Counted from the first letter of the stretch, positions 26,636 to 35,904 are shown. The stretch: 64,000 nucleotides of DNA from Pseudomonadota bacterium (GCA_016703895.1 JADJBE010000002.1:248001-312000), one strand, 5' to 3'. Numbers and translations are program-made. The notes: generated by a model from the letters alone, not told the origin.

Positions 26636-27463
26636 ATGTACACACAACTTGAGTTTCGAGATTCCACCAGGCCGCCGGTGTCGCTTGCCACGCTGCAGAA
26701 GATGAAGAGCGAGCAGGACAAGATCGCTTGCATCACTTGCTACGATGCCAGCTTCGGCGTACTCGTGGATGCCGCGGACGCCGACGTCGTTCTGGTGGGC
26801 GACTCGCTGGGCATGGTGCTGCAGGGGCACGACACCACTGTGCCAGTCACGATGGACGATATCGTTTATCACTGCCGTGCTACGTCGCGCGGCATCCATC
26901 GCCCGCTGTTGATGGCGGACCTGCCGTTTGCGAGCTTTCCGACCAAAGAGATCGCGCTAGCAAACTCGGTGCGGTTGATGCAGGAGGGCGGTGCGGAGAT
27001 CGTCAAGCTGGAAAGTGGCTCGAGTCAGTTCGAGATCGTGGAGTTTCTGGCGCGGCACGATATCGCGGTTTGCGCGCACCTCGGCCTCAAGCCGCAGTCC
27101 GTGCACAAGACGGGCGGTTTTCGTGTGCAGGGGCGGCAGACCGACGCGGCCGAGCAGATGCTGGCGAACGCCAAGTCGTTAGAGGCGGCTGGCGCCGACG
27201 TGGTCCTGCTGGAGTGTATTCCGAGCGAGCTGGGGCAAAGGATCACCAGCGCCTTGTCTGTACCGGTGATTGGCATTGGCGCTGGTCCCGACACCGACGG
27301 CCAAATACTCGTGCTATACGACGTGCTCGATATCACGACGGGCCGCAAGCCACGTTTTGTGCGCAATTTCATGCAGGATGCGGGCTCCAACCTCGACGCA
27401 TTGCGGGCCTACGTCAAGGCTGTCAAAGACAAGTCCTATCCTGCCCCGGAACATTGTTTCTGA
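26636..27463 (+). CDS. panB: 3-methyl-2-oxobutanoate hydroxymethyltransferase
   Basis: The 275-residue TIM-barrel enzyme makes ketopantoate from 2-oxoisovalerate and methylene-THF, the first committed step of pantothenate synthesis. VVLVGDSLGMVLQGH carries a metal-binding Asp, LPFASF and EIVKLESG complete the active site, and HLGLKPQS is conserved. The ATG at 26636 has GGGAG about 10 bases before it; the open frame extends upstream but the extension is not family-like. panC follows 22 bases downstream. Confidence 0.95.
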   Translation: MYTQLEFRDSTRPPVSLATLQKMKSEQDKIACITCYDASFGVLVDAADADVVLVGDSLGMVLQGHDTTVPVTMDDIVYHCRATSRGIHRPLLMADLPFASFPTKEIALANSVRLMQEGGAEIVKLESGSSQFEIVEFLARHDIAVCAHLGLKPQSVHKTGGFRVQGRQTDAAEQMLANAKSLEAAGADVVLLECIPSELGQRITSALSVPVIGIGAGPDTDGQILVLYDVLDITTGRKPRFVRNFMQDAGSNLDALRAYVKAVKDKSYPAPEHCF

Positions 27464-27485
27464 GCTGCACGAATCACCTGGCGCC

Positions 27486-28334
27486 ATGCTAACGACCACG
27501 ACAATTGCGGAGGTTCGCCGGCTGGTGGCAGCGTGGCGAGCACGTGGCGAGCGCGTCGTGTTCGTACCGACGATGGGCAATCTGCATGCTGGCCATGTCA
27601 GTTTGTTGGGCGCGGCCAAACAACATGGCGAGCGTTTCGTCGCCAGTATTTTCGTCAATCCGATGCAGTTCGGGCCGAACGAGGATTTCAACCACTATCC
27701 AAGAACGCCGCAGCGAGACACCGACATGCTCGCCGCGGCGGGCTGCGATCTGATGTTCATGCCGGATGTTGCTGAGATTTATCCGCACGGTGCCGAGCTC
27801 GCCGCCCGCATCGAGGTGCCGGGCATCTCGGCAGTACTGTGCGGCGAGTTTCGCCCGGGGCATTTCCAAGGTGTCGCAACGGTGGTCGCAAAACTGTTCA
27901 ATATCGTTGCGCCGGACGTTGCCATTTTTGGCTTGAAGGACTTCCAGCAGCTCGCGGTCATCCAACGAATGACTGATGATCTGTGTCTGCCGGTGCGGAT
28001 CGTGGGTGCGCCGACGGTCCGCGAAGCGGACGGTTTGGCGATGAGCTCTCGCAACCAGTATCTCTCCGCCGACGAGCGGCAGATGGCGCCCGCAATCTAT
28101 CGTGAATTGAAACGGGCGAGCGAGCGTATCCAGGCGGGCTCGCGTGATTTCGGACGCATCGAAGCGGATGGTGCGCAGGTGCTAGACGAGCTTGGCTTTC
28201 GCGTTGACTATTTCGCCGTACGCGACCAGCTGACTCTCTATGCGCCCGGTCACGACACCCGGGCCTTGGCAATACTCACGGCCGCGCGGCTTAGTCGAGC
28301 GCGCTTGATTGACAACATCACGTTCGAACTTTGA
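27486..28334 (+). CDS. panC: Pantothenate synthetase (pantoate-beta-alanine ligase)
   Basis: The 282-residue enzyme joins pantoate and beta-alanine using ATP, the last step of the pathway. It has the nucleotidylyltransferase motif VPTMGNLHAGHVSLL (HIGH-like), VNPMQFGPNEDF, FLGCGEFRPGHFQGV-type text (here VLCGEFRPGHFQG), FGLKDFQQL, and the KMSKS-like MSSRNQYLS. The ATG at 27486 fits the family N-terminus. The gene is convergent with queG and overlaps its 3' end by 17 bases. Confidence 0.95.
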   Translation: MLTTTTIAEVRRLVAAWRARGERVVFVPTMGNLHAGHVSLLGAAKQHGERFVASIFVNPMQFGPNEDFNHYPRTPQRDTDMLAAAGCDLMFMPDVAEIYPHGAELAARIEVPGISAVLCGEFRPGHFQGVATVVAKLFNIVAPDVAIFGLKDFQQLAVIQRMTDDLCLPVRIVGAPTVREADGLAMSSRNQYLSADERQMAPAIYRELKRASERIQAGSRDFGRIEADGAQVLDELGFRVDYFAVRDQLTLYAPGHDTRALAILTAARLSRARLIDNITFEL

Positions 28335-29412
28335 GTGCTTGCAACTGCTCGGCGAGCGCCCATTCGACATGCTCGCGAACGATCGCGGATGGGTCGTCGC
28401 GGCGCGCATTGAGCGCGGCAAGGATTGCATCGCTGGGCGCGGCATTGCCCAGGGCGACGGCGATGTTCCGCGACCAGCGCAGGTAGCCGATCCGGTAGAT
28501 GGCTGAGCCGCGCATGCGGGAGTCGAACTCCGCGGCAGTCCAGCCGAACAGATCGACCAGTCGGCTGCTATCCAGCGCAAGGCGAGTCTTGAAGTCGGGA
28601 TGTGTCGCGGCGCGCGCGAACTTGTTCCACGGGCACACCAGCTGACAATCATCGCAGCCGTAGATCCGATTGCCCATTGCGCGCCGCAATTCCACCGGAA
28701 TCGCCCCTGCCAGCTCGATCGTCAGGTACGAAATGCAGCGGCGCGCGTCGAGTTGGTAGGGTGCTACAATAGCGCCGGTGGGGCAGGCTGGCATGCAAGC
28801 TGTGCAGGAACCGCAGTGAGCACTAGCCGGTGCGTCGACCACCAATGGCAGGTCCGTCAACAGCTCGCCGAGGAAGAACCACGAACCGGCATCGCGCGCG
28901 ATCAAGTTGGTGTGCTTGCCGATCCAGCCGAGGCCCGCATTGCGAGCCAGCGCTTTCTCGAGCACCGGTCCACTGTCGACGAAGCAGCGATAGCCAAACG
29001 GCCCGATGCGCGTCGCGATGTCGTCGGCAAGGCTTTGCAGCGCGCGGCGCATGAGCTTGTGATAGTCGCGCCCAGTGGCATAGCGCGACACGTAGCCCAG
29101 TGCCGAATCATCAAGCACTTCCCAGGCGTCGCGCGCTTCTTTCGGCCAGTAGTCCATGCGCACACTGATGGCGGTCAGGGTGCCTGGTATCAGTTCGTCA
29201 GGACGCTGACGCTTCACGCCATGACGCGACATATAACTCATTTCGCCATGCCGTCCGGCAGCCAGCCAGCGGTCGAGCTGGCCGGCGTCCGCCGCTAGCG
29301 ACAGACTTGCCACACCGAGCTCGGCGAAGCCGCGCGCGCGCGCAAGCTTGGGTAGCTCACGCCGCAGGCTGGTGAGTTGTTCGAGTGTGATGAGTGAAGC
29401 TGCGTTTTCCAT
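28318..29412 (-). CDS. queG: Epoxyqueuosine reductase
   Basis: About 364 residues from the ATG at 29412 (an upstream open frame to 29589 overlaps nnr and is rejected). QueG performs the last step of queuosine synthesis in tRNA. The cobalamin-binding N-terminal domain (YHKLMRRALQSLA, CFVDSGPVLEKALARNAGLGWIGKH) is followed by two [4Fe-4S] clusters with Cys in CGSCTACMPACPTGAI and CDDCQLVCPWN, and a HEAT-like C-terminus. It is divergent from nnr with a 32-base gap. Confidence 0.95.
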   Translation of the reverse strand: MENAASLITLEQLTSLRRELPKLARARGFAELGVASLSLAADAGQLDRWLAAGRHGEMSYMSRHGVKRQRPDELIPGTLTAISVRMDYWPKEARDAWEVLDDSALGYVSRYATGRDYHKLMRRALQSLADDIATRIGPFGYRCFVDSGPVLEKALARNAGLGWIGKHTNLIARDAGSWFFLGELLTDLPLVVDAPASAHCGSCTACMPACPTGAIVAPYQLDARRCISYLTIELAGAIPVELRRAMGNRIYGCDDCQLVCPWNKFARAATHPDFKTRLALDSSRLVDLFGWTAAEFDSRMRGSAIYRIGYLRWSRNIAVALGNAAPSDAILAALNARRDDPSAIVREHVEWALAEQLQALKVRT

Positions 29413-29432
29413 GGGTGCTGGGTCGCAGTCAG

Positions 29433-29438
29433 TATAAT
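29433..29438 (+). promoter_or_regulatory. Consensus -10 box close to the nnr start codon
   Basis: A perfect TATAAT lies six bases upstream of the nnr ATG at 29445. Transcription would start at or beside the ATG, giving a leaderless or nearly leaderless mRNA. No good -35 element is visible at the right spacing. The same TATAATnCCGCCATGGCA layout occurs before ffh. Confidence 0.6.
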
Positions 29439-29444
29439 GCCGCC

Positions 29445-30920
29445 ATGGCACTTCCCACGGCGGTCTACGGTTCACAGCAGGTTCGGGCACTGGACGCTTA
29501 CGCGATCCGCGAGCTGGCTGTCCCCAGTTATGTGCTGATGAAGCGTGCTGCCGAAGCGGCTCTGCGTACCCTGCGTACGCGCTGGCCAACCGCGCTCAGT
29601 ATCGGCGTCGTCTGTGGCGGCGGCAACAACGCCGGTGATGGTTACGTTTTGGCTCGCTTCGCACGCGCTGCGGGCCTGGAGGTGCGCGTGCTGGCGGTTG
29701 TGCCGGCGGCAAACTTGCATGGCGATGCACGGCGTGCACACGATGAGCTTATCTCGAGTGGTGGCGTCGTCGAGCCGTTTGCCGCCGATCGGTTGCCGGG
29801 GTCGGAAGTAATCGTCGACGCATTATTAGGAATTGGCTTCACCGGTGGCTTGCGCCCGGCGATGCAGCTGGCAATCGATGCGCTCAACGCCACGCTCAAG
29901 CCGGTGTTCGCGCTCGACCTGCCGTCGGGCGTCAACGCGGATACCGGCCAGGTGCTGACCACCGCCGTTCGAGCGGATGCCACCATCACCTTCGTGGCCT
30001 TGAAGACCGGGCTGTTGTTAGGGGCAGGCCCCGAGCACGCCGGCGTGATCGTCTGTGACGATCTTGAGATCGAGGCGCCCGAGCTACCTGAATTCGAGCC
30101 GCGTCTCCTGAGGCTCACCGAGACCGCGATCGCTGAAGCGCTGCCGCGGCGTGCGCGCCTCGCGCACAAAGGAACATTTGGCCGCGTGCTGATCATCGGC
30201 GGTGGCCCCGGCATGCCTGGCGCATTACGTCTGGCGGGCGAGGCAGCGCTGCGTACCGGCGCCGGGCTCGTCACCGTGGCCGGTGCAGCGCAGAATCTGG
30301 CGCCCGTTGTTAGTGGTTGCCCCGAGCTTATTTATGCGCCCATCGAAAAGCCGCACGATCTCGATGAGCACCTGCAACGAGCGGACGTCATTGCTATCGG
30401 CCCCGGACTGAGTCGTTCCGATTGGGCGCGGGCCCTGTGTGAGCGAGTGTTTGCGGCAGCGGCGCCGTTGGTGGTTGATGCCGATGCGCTCAATCTGCTG
30501 GCCGATTCTGCTGCACGCCGACGCCAGAACTGGGTGCTGACTCCGCACCCCGGCGAAGCGGCACGCTTGTTAGGGATGACGGTAGAGGCCGTGCAAGATG
30601 ATCGAATCGCAGCCGTCGACGCGCTCGTCGCGCGCTACGGTGGGGTGGCCGTGTTGAAGGGCGCCGGGACGCTGATAGCGGGTTGCGGTGCGCGTTCGAT
30701 CTGTGAGCGAGGCAACCCCGGTATGGCGACTGCCGGGATGGGTGACGTGCTGACAGGAGCCATCGCGTCGGTCTTGGCGCAGTGCCGCGAGCCGGGCCGT
30801 GCGGCGCGCGTCGCGGTGCTCGCGCACGCGATCGCCGGTGACATTGCCGCGCGGGACGGGCAGCGCGGGTTGATTGCGCGCGACGTGGTGCGCGAACTGC
30901 GTGCCAGCGTCAACCGTTGA
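29445..30920 (+). CDS. nnr: Bifunctional NAD(P)H-hydrate epimerase / ADP-dependent dehydratase
   Basis: The 491-residue protein repairs hydrated NAD(P)H. The N-terminal YjeF epimerase domain (about 1-210) has VVCGGGNNAGDGYVLAR and ALDLPSGVNADTGQ. The C-terminal dehydratase (about 225-490) has GTFGRVLIIGGGPGMPGA, LVVDADALNLL, LTPHPGEAARLLG, and the ATP/ADP-binding NPGMATAGMGDVLTG (about 422-436). The start at 29445 follows the -10 box closely. tsaE overlaps its stop codon. The queG/nnr/tsaE/amiC/mutL order is a standard gammaproteobacterial one. Confidence 0.95.
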   Translation: MALPTAVYGSQQVRALDAYAIRELAVPSYVLMKRAAEAALRTLRTRWPTALSIGVVCGGGNNAGDGYVLARFARAAGLEVRVLAVVPAANLHGDARRAHDELISSGGVVEPFAADRLPGSEVIVDALLGIGFTGGLRPAMQLAIDALNATLKPVFALDLPSGVNADTGQVLTTAVRADATITFVALKTGLLLGAGPEHAGVIVCDDLEIEAPELPEFEPRLLRLTETAIAEALPRRARLAHKGTFGRVLIIGGGPGMPGALRLAGEAALRTGAGLVTVAGAAQNLAPVVSGCPELIYAPIEKPHDLDEHLQRADVIAIGPGLSRSDWARALCERVFAAAAPLVVDADALNLLADSAARRRQNWVLTPHPGEAARLLGMTVEAVQDDRIAAVDALVARYGGVAVLKGAGTLIAGCGARSICERGNPGMATAGMGDVLTGAIASVLAQCREPGRAARVAVLAHAIAGDIAARDGQRGLIARDVVRELRASVNR

Positions 30921-31420
30921 GCACGCTGGCTGACCAGCGGCCGGAGCCTTGGGTCGCCGCAACGGATGCGGACATGGAGGCTCTTGGTGCTGAATTGATG
31001 CAGCGTCTGCCGGATGTGTCGCAGGCGCCGTTTGTCATCGAGTTGCGCGGCGCGCTGGGGGCCGGCAAGACGACGTTTGCGCGCGGTGCCCTGCGCGCGC
31101 TTGGTGCCTTGGGGCCAATCAAGAGTCCGAGTTATACCTTGCTCGAGCTGTATCCCCTGGCAACCGTGACCGCGCTGCATCTCGATCTCTATCGACTTCA
31201 TGACCCTGCGGAGCTGGAACAGCTTGCGCTACGTGACTACCACCGGCCGAAGCATGTTTGGTTCGTGGAGTGGCCCGAGCGCGGTGTGGGCTACCTCCCT
31301 GTTGCCGATCTGGCGTTGCAGTTCCAAGTATTCCCGGATCGTCACGAGATCGAGGCAACAGCGCGGTCGCGGGTCGGGTCTGTGACCCACGCCACAGCTC
31401 AAACGGGCGACAGGCATTGA
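30917..31420 (+). CDS. tsaE: tRNA t6A synthesis ATPase TsaE
   Basis: The 167-residue ATPase works with TsaB, TsaC and TsaD to make t6A37 in tRNAs that read ANN codons. The Walker A is RGALGAGKTTFARG, followed by IKSPSYTLLELY, LDLYRLHDPAELEQL and VWFVEWPERG, all family signatures. The start appears to be TTG overlapping the nnr stop; an internal ATG at codon 20 is a weaker alternative. The last roughly 20 residues are a polar tail. Confidence 0.93.
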   Translation: MSTLADQRPEPWVAATDADMEALGAELMQRLPDVSQAPFVIELRGALGAGKTTFARGALRALGALGPIKSPSYTLLELYPLATVTALHLDLYRLHDPAELEQLALRDYHRPKHVWFVEWPERGVGYLPVADLALQFQVFPDRHEIEATARSRVGSVTHATAQTGDRH

Positions 31421-31445
31421 ATTTGCAACATAATCGACGTAGATT
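31417..31445 (+). promoter_or_regulatory. Possible sigma-70 promoter for amiC
   Basis: TTGAAT (31417-31422) and TAGATT (31440-31445) are separated by 17 bases, about 18 bases before the amiC ATG. Both hexamers match the consensus at four of six positions. It overlaps the end of tsaE. amiC may therefore have its own start besides read-through from nnr-tsaE. Confidence 0.45.
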
Positions 31446-31462
31446 ACGCTGCAATTTAGAGC

Positions 31463-32734
31463 TTGAAGCCTATGACATTCAAGGGATTTTCTTCTTTCTG
31501 GGCCGCGTTGGGGCTGTTGCTGTGCTCGCTGATTGCCAGCGGCGGGTGGCTGCGCGCAGCTGAAATCCGTGACTTGCGGGTCGTCGCCGCGGAAGCATCG
31601 ACTCAACTGGTGGTCGAGCTGTCCGGCCCGACCGAGCACAAATTGTTCACGCTCAGCAATCCGGCTCGTGTCGTGCTCGATTTGTCGGCCTCGAGTTTGC
31701 CGGCGCGGATTGCCATGCCAGCCGCTGCGGGTGTTGTGGCGGGTGTGCGCGCGGGCAAACAGCCCAAGAGTACTGTCCGACTGGTACTAGATACGGCGCA
31801 GCCGGTTGTCCCACGTATCGTGCAAGCGGGGCCGACTGGTCCATTTCCGTACCGATTGATCGTCGAACTGGGCACCGGAGCAGGTCCCGTTGGCGCTGCC
31901 GTTGCACCGGCCGCAGCAGTCGCGTTGCCGACGGCGCCGCGCGAGATCACTGCCCGGCACGCGCCGGCGGACAGTGGCCGCGACATCGTCATCGCGGTCG
32001 ACGCTGGTCATGGCGGGGTCGATCCAGGCGCGCTCGGTCCTAACAAGACGCGCGAGAAAGACGTGGTGCTGCACATTGCCAAAGCGCTGGTTGAGCGGAT
32101 CAACGCTCAGCCTGGCATGCGTGGTGTGCTCACGCGCGACGGCGACTATTTCCTCGAGCTGCGCGAGCGTATGCAGCGTGCCCGCCGCGCGAAGGCTGAC
32201 CTGTTCGTCTCGATCCATGCAGATTCGATCGGCAATCCAACCGTTTCGGGTTCGTCGGTGTATGTGTTGTCCGAGCGCGGCGCGAGCAGCGAGGCGGCAC
32301 GCTGGTTGGCCGAACGCGAGAACGCGGCCGATCTGAAGGGTGGGGTGTCGCTCGACGGTCGCGACAAAGTGCTGGCGAACGTGCTGTTGGACCTGTCGCA
32401 GTCGGCCAGTATTTCGCAAAGTATGGCGGCCGCCGAGCAGGTGCTGAAATCGCTGGTGGACGTGGGTGAGGTTCGCAAGCCGAAAGTGCAGCAGGCCGGG
32501 TTCGTCGTACTCAAGTCCCCCGACATTCCCTCGATGCTGGTCGAGACGGCTTACATCTCGAATCAGGCAGACGAACGCAAATTGCGGCAGCCGGCACATC
32601 GAGCCCGCATCGCAAACGCGATTTTTGACGGTATTCAAGATTATTTCAGCGATAACGCGCCTGATGGGACCAGGCTGGCGATGGCGCGACGCGCAACCGT
32701 CGCTGCGGTCGATAAACCCGCCCGAGCTCGCTGA
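31463..32734 (+). CDS. amiC: N-acetylmuramoyl-L-alanine amidase AmiC type
   Basis: The 423-residue protein has a signal sequence (about 1-33), an AMIN domain (about 35-135, LRVVAAEASTQLVVELSGPTEHK in two pieces), a linker, and an Amidase_3 catalytic domain (about 170-400). The zinc motifs are VIAVDAGHGGVDPGA (His), YFLELRERMQ (Glu), and LFVSIHADS (His), with VLKSPDIPSMLVETAYISN near the end. It splits daughter-cell peptidoglycan in the periplasm. The AMIN domain targets the septum. The mutL gene follows. Confidence 0.93.
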   Translation: MKPMTFKGFSSFWAALGLLLCSLIASGGWLRAAEIRDLRVVAAEASTQLVVELSGPTEHKLFTLSNPARVVLDLSASSLPARIAMPAAAGVVAGVRAGKQPKSTVRLVLDTAQPVVPRIVQAGPTGPFPYRLIVELGTGAGPVGAAVAPAAAVALPTAPREITARHAPADSGRDIVIAVDAGHGGVDPGALGPNKTREKDVVLHIAKALVERINAQPGMRGVLTRDGDYFLELRERMQRARRAKADLFVSIHADSIGNPTVSGSSVYVLSERGASSEAARWLAERENAADLKGGVSLDGRDKVLANVLLDLSQSASISQSMAAAEQVLKSLVDVGEVRKPKVQQAGFVVLKSPDIPSMLVETAYISNQADERKLRQPAHRARIANAIFDGIQDYFSDNAPDGTRLAMARRATVAAVDKPARAR

Positions 32735-32798
32735 TCGCCGCACGCCGATCCTCCTTAGGCTTCGCTACACTCTGCGGCTCCCAACTTGCGGGCCGCCG

Positions 32799-34589
32799 AT
32801 GCCGATACGTGTTCTTGCCGATGACCTGATCAACCAAATCGCTGCCGGCGAGGTGATCGAGCGCCCGGCGTCAGTGATCAAGGAACTCGTTGAAAATGCG
32901 CTTGATGCGGGCGCCGCACGTGTCGACATCGAGATCGAAGCGGGTGGCAAACGACTCATCCGCGTGCGAGACGATGGCAGTGGCATAGCTGCCGATGAGT
33001 TGCCCATTGCCCTGGCGCGGCACGCAACCAGCAAGATCACCTCGCTCGCGGATCTGGAGTCCGTCGCGACCCTGGGATTTCGCGGCGAGGCCTTGCCTTC
33101 GATCGCGTCGGTGGCCAAGGTAGCCGTCACCTCACGACCGCAGTCGGCGGAGCACGCCGTGCTCATCCGCATCGATGGGGGTGATCAAGCGGAGCCGCAG
33201 CCGGCGGCTCATCCCGCCGGGACCACCGTTGAAGTGCGCGATCTCTTTTTCAATGTGCCCGCGCGACGCAAGTTCCTGCGGACTGACGCGACCGAGCAGG
33301 GCCACATTTTGCGCTTCGTCGAACGGCTGGCCCTGTCTCGGCCCGACGTCGGCTTCCGCGTGACCAGCGGCGGCCGAACACTGATCGATGCACCGGCCAC
33401 GGCGGCGGGCGACGTTGCGGCGCAGAGCGCTGCGCGGATCGCCCGGATTCTTGGCGCCGAGTTGATCACACGCGGCTTGCGGCTCGAGCACCGCGCAGGA
33501 CCTGTTGAGATTCACGGTTGGATTGGCGCGCCAACGGCCGCGCGCGCCCAGGGGGATCAACAGTTCTGGTACGTCAATGGTCGCGCGGTCCGCGATCGTC
33601 TCTTGATGAATGCAGTGCGGCTGGGTTACCGCGACGTGTTGTATCACGGCCGACACCCGACCTACGTCCTGCACTTGTCGATCGATCCCACGCTCGTCGA
33701 CGTGAACGCCCATCCGCAAAAACTGGAAGTGCGGTTTCGGGACTCACGCCAGATCCATGACTTCGTGTTTCGCGCCATCGAGCGGTTGTTAGCGACCAAT
33801 GTCACGTCGGACCGATTGGCCCAGCCGCCAGCGCTTGCGCCCACCGGTGCCACGCCGCGTGGCTACGGATTGCCACTACCCTTGGCAACGGCAGACCACG
33901 GTACCGTGGGGGGTGGTTGGGCGATGGCCGCTGCCGTACGCGATGCGCTGCCCGTGCCAACGCCTGCCAGTGCGGGCGACCATGACCAGCCGGCCTTGGC
34001 GCCGGCCGATGCGCCGCTGGGTACGGCTATCGCTCAGCTGCACGGTGTCTATATCGTTGCGCAGAATGCCGCGGGACTCGTTTTGGTCGACATGCACGCC
34101 GCGCATGAGCGAGTGCTCTACGAGCGCATGAAGCGAGAGCAGACTGCGGGTGTCGCTTCCCAGGCGCTGCTCGAACCGATCAGCATCCAGCTCAAGCCGC
34201 ACGAAATTGACGCGTTGCTCGAGTCACTGCCTGACTGGGAGCGAGCGGGGTTCGAGCTGGACCGTTTGGCACCGGATCAGCTCGCGGTTCGCCGGGTGCC
34301 AGTGATGCTGGGACGCTACGATATTCCGGCATTGGTGCGTGAGGTCGTGCACGACCTCGCCGCGGAGGGTGGCACGCATCATCTGGATGCCGCCACGGAT
34401 CGATTGTTAGGCTCGATCGCCTGTCGCAGTGCCGTGCATGCCAATCGACGCATGAGCCTGCCAGAAATGAATGCGCTGCTGCGGCAGATGGAGCAGACAC
34501 CGCGTGCCGACCAGTGCAACCATGGCAGGCCTACCTGGACACGGCTGACATTGCGGGAGCTCGATCAACTTTTTCTTCGTGGTCGCTGA
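32799..34589 (+). CDS. mutL: DNA mismatch repair protein MutL
   Basis: The 596-residue protein has a GHKL ATPase N-terminus: GEVIERPASVIKELVENALDAG, RDDGSGI, LATLGFRGEALPS-type text (TLGFRGEALPSIASV). A C-terminal dimerisation domain contains VDMHAAHERVLYE (about residue 430), close to the DQHA(X)2E(X)4E endonuclease motif of MutL proteins that nick DNA themselves. E. coli MutL lacks that motif and relies on MutH. The upstream frame from 32466 is a shadow of amiC. The stop overlaps the miaA start. Confidence 0.93.
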   Translation: MPIRVLADDLINQIAAGEVIERPASVIKELVENALDAGAARVDIEIEAGGKRLIRVRDDGSGIAADELPIALARHATSKITSLADLESVATLGFRGEALPSIASVAKVAVTSRPQSAEHAVLIRIDGGDQAEPQPAAHPAGTTVEVRDLFFNVPARRKFLRTDATEQGHILRFVERLALSRPDVGFRVTSGGRTLIDAPATAAGDVAAQSAARIARILGAELITRGLRLEHRAGPVEIHGWIGAPTAARAQGDQQFWYVNGRAVRDRLLMNAVRLGYRDVLYHGRHPTYVLHLSIDPTLVDVNAHPQKLEVRFRDSRQIHDFVFRAIERLLATNVTSDRLAQPPALAPTGATPRGYGLPLPLATADHGTVGGGWAMAAAVRDALPVPTPASAGDHDQPALAPADAPLGTAIAQLHGVYIVAQNAAGLVLVDMHAAHERVLYERMKREQTAGVASQALLEPISIQLKPHEIDALLESLPDWERAGFELDRLAPDQLAVRRVPVMLGRYDIPALVREVVHDLAAEGGTHHLDAATDRLLGSIACRSAVHANRRMSLPEMNALLRQMEQTPRADQCNHGRPTWTRLTLRELDQLFLRGR

Positions 34590-35524
34590 TGCGCACGGTA
34601 CTCGTATTGACCGGTCCGACTGGCGCGGGCAAGAGCCGGCTGGCGGAGCAGCTGGCTGCCGAACTACCGCTTGAAATAGTTAGTTGTGATTCCGCGCAGG
34701 TATACCGCGGCCTGGACATTGGCACGGCAAAACCCGTGCCCGGCATTCGTGCGGCTATCCCGCACCATCTAATCGACATCCGTGAGCCTGAACAGAGCTA
34801 TTCGGCGGGCGAGTTTGTGGCGGACGTCGCGGCAACCTTGCCCGCCATTTTTGCGCGCGAACGTTTGCCCGTGATCGTGGGTGGAACGATGTTGTACTTG
34901 CGGGCGCTCGTGCGTGGTCTTGCTGACATGCCGCGTGCATCAGCGGCCGTCCGGGCGGCCATTGACGCGGAAGCTGCGATGAGCGGTTGGCCGGCGATGC
35001 ATGCAGCGTTGGCGCAGGTGGATCCAACGGCGGCGGCGCGCATCCAACCTACGGACCCGCAGCGGATTCAACGCGCACTCGAGGTGTATCGCAGCACCGG
35101 CAAGCCGATCAGCGAACTGCAAAGTCAGACCAAGCCAACACTGCCTTACGTGTTTATCCGTATCGCAGTTTCGCCCGCGTCACGCGAAGCATTGCACTGG
35201 CGTATCGAGCAGCGCTTTTTGGCCATGCTCCGTGTGGGTCTACTCGATGAGGTGGCACGTTTGCGCGCGCGCGGGAACCTAACGTCCCGGCACGCGTCTA
35301 TTCGTTCCGTGGGCTATCGACAGCTGTGGGCGCATTTGGACGGCGAGGTTGAACTGGACGCGGCGGTGTCTATGGCCGTCGCCGCAACCCGACAGTTAGC
35401 CAAGCGGCAGCTCACTTGGTTACGGTCGGACCAAGGCACTGTATGGTTGGATCCTGCGGATTCCCAGACAATAGGCGTGCTGAGAGGCTACGCCACGAAG
35501 CTACTCGACAGCGACCGCAGATGA
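34589..35524 (+). CDS. miaA: tRNA dimethylallyltransferase
   Basis: The 311-residue enzyme adds dimethylallyl to A37 in tRNAs that read UNN. The P-loop is LTGPTGAGKSRLA (residues about 7-19), followed by IVSCDSAQVYRGLDIGTAKP, PHHLIDIREPEQSYSAGEF and VGGTMLYLRALVRG. The C-terminus has the TRQLAKRQLTWLR motif. The ATG at 34589 overlaps the mutL stop (ATGA/TGATG), so translation is coupled. hfq follows after a 90-base leader. Confidence 0.95.
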   Translation: MRTVLVLTGPTGAGKSRLAEQLAAELPLEIVSCDSAQVYRGLDIGTAKPVPGIRAAIPHHLIDIREPEQSYSAGEFVADVAATLPAIFARERLPVIVGGTMLYLRALVRGLADMPRASAAVRAAIDAEAAMSGWPAMHAALAQVDPTAAARIQPTDPQRIQRALEVYRSTGKPISELQSQTKPTLPYVFIRIAVSPASREALHWRIEQRFLAMLRVGLLDEVARLRARGNLTSRHASIRSVGYRQLWAHLDGEVELDAAVSMAVAATRQLAKRQLTWLRSDQGTVWLDPADSQTIGVLRGYATKLLDSDRR

Positions 35525-35614
35525 CCGCATGTTACGATGCCAAGCATAAAGTCTGACAAGACCATAAAACAAAACGACAACAACGACTCGGCGCCAACTT
35601 ATAAGGAGAACCCT

Positions 35615-35872
35615 ATGGCCAAGGGCCAGACGCTGCAGGACCCGTTTCTGAATACCTTGCGCAAAGAACGCATTCCCGTGTCGATTTACCTGGTGAACGG
35701 CATCAAGCTGCAGGGCCAGATCGACTCTTTTGACCAGTTCGTTGTGCTGCTGAAGAACAGCGTCAGTCAGATGGTCTACAAACACGCCATTTCGACCGTC
35801 GTTCCCGCCCGTGCGGTCAGAATCGCAGCGGAAGATGGCACGACGGTTGTCGACATTGCCGAACCGGAATGA
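35615..35872 (+). CDS. hfq: RNA chaperone Hfq
   Basis: The 85-residue Sm-like protein matches E. coli Hfq closely: GQTLQDPFLNTLRKERIPVS, FDQFVVLLKN and YKHAISTVVPAR (Sm2 motif), with a short acidic tail. It forms a hexamer that pairs small RNAs with mRNAs. The ATG at 35615 has a strong AAGGAGA site; the open frame continues to 35537 but the extra residues are not Hfq-like. The 5' leader is A-rich with repeated AAC/GAC steps, a possible self-binding region. Confidence 0.96.
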   Translation: MAKGQTLQDPFLNTLRKERIPVSIYLVNGIKLQGQIDSFDQFVVLLKNSVSQMVYKHAISTVVPARAVRIAAEDGTTVVDIAEPE

Positions 35873-35904
35873 ATTGATCCAGCCCGCCGCGGCGGGAGCG
35901 CATT

